Assembly: GCA_023442755.1 (NCBI GenBank)
Contig: JAEZXS010000100.1
Location: forward strand, 1-34,333
Length of the DNA stretch: 34,333 bases
Direction of reading: 5' to 3'
Source: Pseudomonadota bacterium
GTDB taxonomy: Bacteria > Desulfobacterota > Syntrophobacteria > Syntrophobacterales > Syntrophobacteraceae
Below are positions 31,770 through 34,333 of this stretch, one piece after another; positions within the stretch are counted from its first letter, which is position 1; each line of letters begins with the position of its first letter. Made by a program: the position numbers and the translations under genes. The notes under the pieces are model-generated. The model was not told where the DNA came from. It worked only from the letters and a program-made list of their open reading frames with translations, and did no database searches.

Positions 31770-32648
31770 CTACGCCAGCCACGGCACGACGACGAGTTTT
31801 GCGGTGTTGAACCACGGGTTGCCGGCGCCGTTGGCGAGGGTGGGAACTTCGACCAGTGACCGGCCGGCGCTTTCCAGGGTCGGCGGCACCACCAGGTGTG
31901 TGGGCACGATCCCGAGCGGCACGCCTTCCTCGTTTTTGAACGCCATCATTGCGGCGCGTGCGGCGGCGTAGTCCGTGGCGTCGAGTGTGCCGCGGCTCCC
32001 GTAGGCGAGTTGCCAGAGGCCGTAGCCGACGTTCTTGCGGTCGTCCACGCCGTAGCGGTACTTTTTGCGCATGAAGGCGTTCTCGTCGTCGGGGCGGTCC
32101 ATGGAGACGAATTCGGGCCGTTTCCGGATCTGGAGGATAATGGGTTTGAGCGGCCGGGAGAGGTCGAGAAGGAACCAGGGATCGCCTGTACCTCCGCCCG
32201 AATTGGAGACGCTCGCGTTTCCGACCGGGTGCTCGGTATCGAAGAAGTACTGTCCATCGAAGCACGCGGTCGAAAATCCCGCCTTGAGCAGCCCGAAGAC
32301 GAGGATGTCGGGGTGCTGTTTGGCCGCGACGGCGAGGCCCTGGATCATGGGCGTATAGACGCCGATCTGGTCGTCTTCGATGTCGTTCCGATCGACTTCG
32401 ATGGTGGCTTCGTAGTCTTTGTTGGTGATTTCATAGCGGAAGGCGGAAAGGTCCCGGATGAGGCGCTCGCCGACCCATTCGCGCAGCATGGGGAAATCCC
32501 CGAGCCACTTGTAGTCGATGGACCGGCCCTCACTGGGCACCTGCATCGCCAGGAGCGGCCAGTGGGAGGGCGCTCCGTCGAATGCCCCGTTGAATATCGT
32601 CCTGAAGGACCTGTAAATTCCCGAAAGATTTGCCTGGTTGACTATCAT
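31770..32648 (-). CDS. Mu T-like major head (capsid) protein
   Basis: The protein has 292 residues from the ATG at 32648, which lies eight bases after GGGAG. The N-terminus VNQANLSGIYRSFRTIFNGA and the following DYKWLGDFPMLREWVGERLI are classic for Mu gpT-type HK97-fold capsid proteins, as are DYEATIEVDRNDIEDDQIG and FDTEHPVG. The protein forms the icosahedral shell after scaffold-guided assembly. It follows a capsid cement-like gene and the I protease/scaffold, the Mu order. Length fits Mu T (about 305). Confidence 0.9.
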   Translation of the reverse strand: MIVNQANLSGIYRSFRTIFNGAFDGAPSHWPLLAMQVPSEGRSIDYKWLGDFPMLREWVGERLIRDLSAFRYEITNKDYEATIEVDRNDIEDDQIGVYTPMIQGLAVAAKQHPDILVFGLLKAGFSTACFDGQYFFDTEHPVGNASVSNSGGGTGDPWFLLDLSRPLKPIILQIRKRPEFVSMDRPDDENAFMRKKYRYGVDDRKNVGYGLWQLAYGSRGTLDATDYAAARAAMMAFKNEEGVPLGIVPTHLVVPPTLESAGRSLVEVPTLANGAGNPWFNTAKLVVVPWLA

Positions 32649-32671
32649 CTTCAAAGCTCCCTGGTTGGATT

Positions 32672-33073
32672 TTACCTGTCGATATCGACCCCGACTTCCG
32701 CCGCGCTGATGAATTCCGCGATCTCGCCGCAGGCAATCGATTGGGTGGTGGTTTTGGCGACAGTCTGGTCGTCGGCGATATTTACCGCCGCGCCGATGTC
32801 GGTGGTGGCCATGCCGGAGGCGGAAAAACGGAAGACTCCCTTTCTCGCTACCCGCACGGTGACGTTACCGTTCGCCCCCGAAGAGTTGTCGGCCTGTTCC
32901 CTGGCGACCCCGAGGAACTTGAAGCCGGACGTGTCTGCACCCGGAACCGCGTAGCCGCTTTCGTTGAGGCAGACAAGCGAGCCGGCGAAAATCTTCGCGC
33001 CGCCCGCCACCTTGTACTCGATTTCGATCCCCTCCCTGTGGGGCGTCTTTCTGTCCGAACTGAGTGCCGTCAT
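32672..33073 (-). CDS. Capsid cement/decoration-like protein (DUF2190-type)
   Basis: The protein has 133 residues from the ATG at 33073, chosen because AGGAGG lies six bases upstream; the longer frame has no such site. The sequence is beta-rich with AGGAKIFAGSLVCLNESGYA, FLGVAREQADNSSGANG, VTVRVARKGVFRF and TDIGAAVNIADDQTV, typical of small trimeric capsid-stabilising proteins placed between protease/scaffold and major head genes. It would sit on the outside of the shell at three-fold or quasi-three-fold sites. The gap to the major head gene is 23 bases. Confidence 0.75.
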   Translation of the reverse strand: MTALSSDRKTPHREGIEIEYKVAGGAKIFAGSLVCLNESGYAVPGADTSGFKFLGVAREQADNSSGANGNVTVRVARKGVFRFSASGMATTDIGAAVNIADDQTVAKTTTQSIACGEIAEFISAAEVGVDIDR

Positions 33074-33095
33074 TTGGGTCCTCCTGGTGCCGTGT

Positions 33096-33704
33096 TTATG
33101 CTTCGGCCGGATTGTATTTTTTGAACTCTTCCTCACTCACGCCGAGGAGCTTGTTGATGTGGAGCTGGTTACCATCGAGGCCGTGCCTGGCCGTTCCGCC
33201 GGCGGGCTTCGGGCCGCCGACCGGCACCACCTGCGGGGCTCGGGCGACGAAAAGTTTGAATCCTTCGGGATCGTCCAGAGCGTACTTTTCGGCCCATTCC
33301 TTCTGAGCGGGCGTAATTTTGCCGTCCTTGAGGGCCGCGGCGACCAGTTCGTCGCGATCGCGGGCGGCGAGCTTCGCCTTGAGCATCGCAACCTCCTGGA
33401 TCACGGGAGCGTCAGGCCGCTGCCTGAGCGCATGAATGGTTGCGACGATCTCGCTTCGCGAGGCCTCGTGTTCGAGGCCGAGGGCATCGAGCACCTCTCT
33501 GCAGGCCGGGCCGGGCTGATGCAAACTCTTTATCGCCGCAATCACCTGGCCGCCCGTTGCGGTTTCGGGAAGGCCGGTTTCCTTCGCACCGAGTTTGACA
33601 AAGTCCCCGGCGGTCCGGAGCGCCTTCACCTCCGCCGCCACCTCTTCCTCCGTTGCCGCATCGGAAAGCCCGAGCAGCTTTGCAATGTGTTTGAGAAATT
33701 CCAT
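33096..33704 (-). CDS. Nested scaffold protein, internal in-frame start within protease gene
   Basis: An in-frame ATG at 33704 (residue 167 of the protease) starts MEFLKHIAKLLGLSDAATEE and is preceded by AAAAGGAGAAGCAG, a strong ribosome site six bases away. The predicted 202-residue product is exactly the scaffold half. Mu makes its scaffold (Z) and lambda its Nu3 from such internal starts in the protease gene. The position at the domain junction supports the same arrangement here. Confidence 0.7.
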   Translation of the reverse strand: MEFLKHIAKLLGLSDAATEEEVAAEVKALRTAGDFVKLGAKETGLPETATGGQVIAAIKSLHQPGPACREVLDALGLEHEASRSEIVATIHALRQRPDAPVIQEVAMLKAKLAARDRDELVAAALKDGKITPAQKEWAEKYALDDPEGFKLFVARAPQVVPVGGPKPAGGTARHGLDGNQLHINKLLGVSEEEFKKYNPAEA

Positions 33705-34202
33705 CTGCTTCTCCTTTTCGGGGTTCAAATCAATGGCCCTCGCCACAATCGGCTTTATCCAGTTGAGACGCGGAGCGTTGGTGAGCGCCACTCGCAGCAG
33801 CTCAACCAGCCTGCGCGTCCCTTTCGACACCAGGAAAACGGGCGAGTAGTATCGGTACTCGCGGTTTTCCAGGTATTCCTGCGCCTTCTGAGTCCATTGC
33901 ACCTTCGCCCACAGACCGTCGCGCCCCCGGTTTTCGAGTTCCCTGATCCAGCCCGCCGCCGGGGCTCTGCCGTCCGGACTCGCGTAGTCCGCACCTTCCG
34001 TCTGGTGCTCGTAGTCGATCACCATATCCAGGCCGCGCGCCCGAAAACGCTCGATCGCTCCCGCCATGGACTCCTCGTCCACCACGAAAGGCTCCGAGCC
34101 CTCGATCCGGACCAGGCCGTACGGAAAAACCTGGAATTCGGCGGGAATCGGCCTGCTTTCATCTATCCGGGCAAGAAACCCGAGCTTGATGCCGTCGCTC
34201 AT
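33096..34202 (-). CDS. Mu I-like prohead protease fused to scaffold domain
   Basis: The protein has 368 residues from the ATG at 34202 (AAGGAG six bases upstream). Residues about 1-150 match the Mu gpI protease: VIDYEHQTEG (H66) and REYRYYSPVF (S120) are the conserved blocks expected to hold catalytic residues, and GWIRELENRGRDGLWAKVQW lies between them. Residues from about 167 on form a helical scaffold-like region, with a Lys/Glu/Ala-rich part ending SEEEFKKYNPAEA. The protease matures the prohead; the scaffold part guides shell assembly. It precedes the cement and major head genes. An internal start for the scaffold alone lies at 33704. Confidence 0.88.
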   Translation of the reverse strand: MSDGIKLGFLARIDESRPIPAEFQVFPYGLVRIEGSEPFVVDEESMAGAIERFRARGLDMVIDYEHQTEGADYASPDGRAPAAGWIRELENRGRDGLWAKVQWTQKAQEYLENREYRYYSPVFLVSKGTRRLVELLRVALTNAPRLNWIKPIVARAIDLNPEKEKQMEFLKHIAKLLGLSDAATEEEVAAEVKALRTAGDFVKLGAKETGLPETATGGQVIAAIKSLHQPGPACREVLDALGLEHEASRSEIVATIHALRQRPDAPVIQEVAMLKAKLAARDRDELVAAALKDGKITPAQKEWAEKYALDDPEGFKLFVARAPQVVPVGGPKPAGGTARHGLDGNQLHINKLLGVSEEEFKKYNPAEA

Positions 34203-34333
34203 TGAACACTCCTTTCGATGGTGCATGCAAAAAGCCGAAACGCGTGGGGACCGCGGCCCCCCCACGCCCCTACGGGGCCGAATTATGGGGGGCGCGGGGG
34301 AGACGACACCCCCGCACTTTTCACATCTAACTA
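34203..34333. repeat. Inverted-repeat-rich intergenic block upstream of protease gene
   Basis: Two stems are clear: GCGTGGGG (34242-34249) with CCCCACGC (34260-34267), and GCGGGGG (34294-34300) with CCCCCGC (34309-34315). The minus-strand AAAAGTGCGGGGG unit resembles AAAAGCGTGGGGACC in the 31520-31769 block. No gene is present before the window ends. Confidence 0.6.

Larger units (their letters stand above)
17771..34333 (-). mobile_element. Mu-like transposable prophage with lambda-like tail, late region (partial)
   Basis: Mu-type head genes (I protease, T major head, gp36, gp37) are followed on the same strand by lambda-type siphovirus tail genes (tube, G/G-T, tape-measure fragment, M, L, K, J). 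This combination is known from B3/D3112-type transposable siphophages. The early half (repressor, transposase, terminase, portal) would lie beyond 34333. Cargo genes, dispersed repeats within the late operon and a missing tape-measure body suggest a degraded prophage. The right end must lie in the 54 bases between 17717 and 17770 or have been lost; no transposase-binding repeats were recognised. Confidence 0.85.

Noticed and set aside
1..34333. tRNA or rRNA genes
   Set aside because: No cloverleaf or conserved rRNA sequence was recognised by eye on either strand; a tRNAscan-SE run could settle it.

Overview
The window looks like a chromosomal segment of a GC-rich Gram-negative bacterium carrying the 3' part of an integrated phage. 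The PAS-rich histidine kinase/NtrC-type two-component genes, the tandem RND pumps with a lipoprotein outer-membrane factor, and the kinds of dispersed intergenic repeats would fit the Desulfobacterota (former Deltaproteobacteria, for example a Syntrophobacter-like organism). That assignment is inference from gene style; no rRNA or other marker gene is present.

Region 1 (1-5089, all minus strand) is a signalling block. In transcription order it holds a small Spy/CpxP/ZraP-type periplasmic protein, a three-PAS membrane histidine kinase, a sigma-54-dependent response regulator translationally coupled to the kinase, and the start of a second response regulator that leaves the window. A Spy-family chaperone beside an NtrC-type two-component pair recalls enterobacterial zraP/zraSR.

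Region 2 (5090-5474) is a divergent control region. It contains a plausible sigma-70 promoter for the spy-like gene and two GTTAA-N5-GTTAA boxes in opposite orientation, a layout typical of OmpR-family regulators such as PhoP or CpxR.

Region 3 (5475-17716, plus strand) is an efflux operon: a MacB-type ABC exporter, an RND periplasmic adaptor, two tandem RND pumps (MdtB/MdtC-like) joined by 1- and 4-base overlaps, a NodT/OprM-type outer-membrane lipoprotein, and a thioredoxin reductase. It ends in a 38-base near-perfect palindrome followed by a T run. The spy-plus-mdtABC pairing resembles the E. coli BaeR regulon, here physically linked.

Region 4 (17771-34333, almost all minus strand) is the late half of a Mu-like transposable prophage with a lambda-like siphovirus tail. 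In transcription order: Mu I-type protease/scaffold with a nested scaffold start, capsid cement protein, Mu T-type major head protein, gp36 (DUF1320), gp37 (DUF1834), tail tube, tail chaperone G with a -1 frameshift G-T product, a short tape-measure C-terminal fragment, an M-like minor tail protein, an unknown protein, an exported M14-like metallopeptidase with a LamG-like tail, an acyltransferase on the opposite strand, lambda L-, K- and J-like tip proteins, and a terminal tail chaperone-like protein. Most of the tape-measure gene appears to be missing: about 500 bases of dispersed repeats stand in its place, and the frameshifted chaperone now ends inside one repeat. The M14 and acyltransferase genes are AT-rich cargo, and the tip protein carries an AT-rich inserted binding module. 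I read the prophage as an old, probably defective element. Portal, terminase, transposase and repressor genes would lie beyond position 34333.
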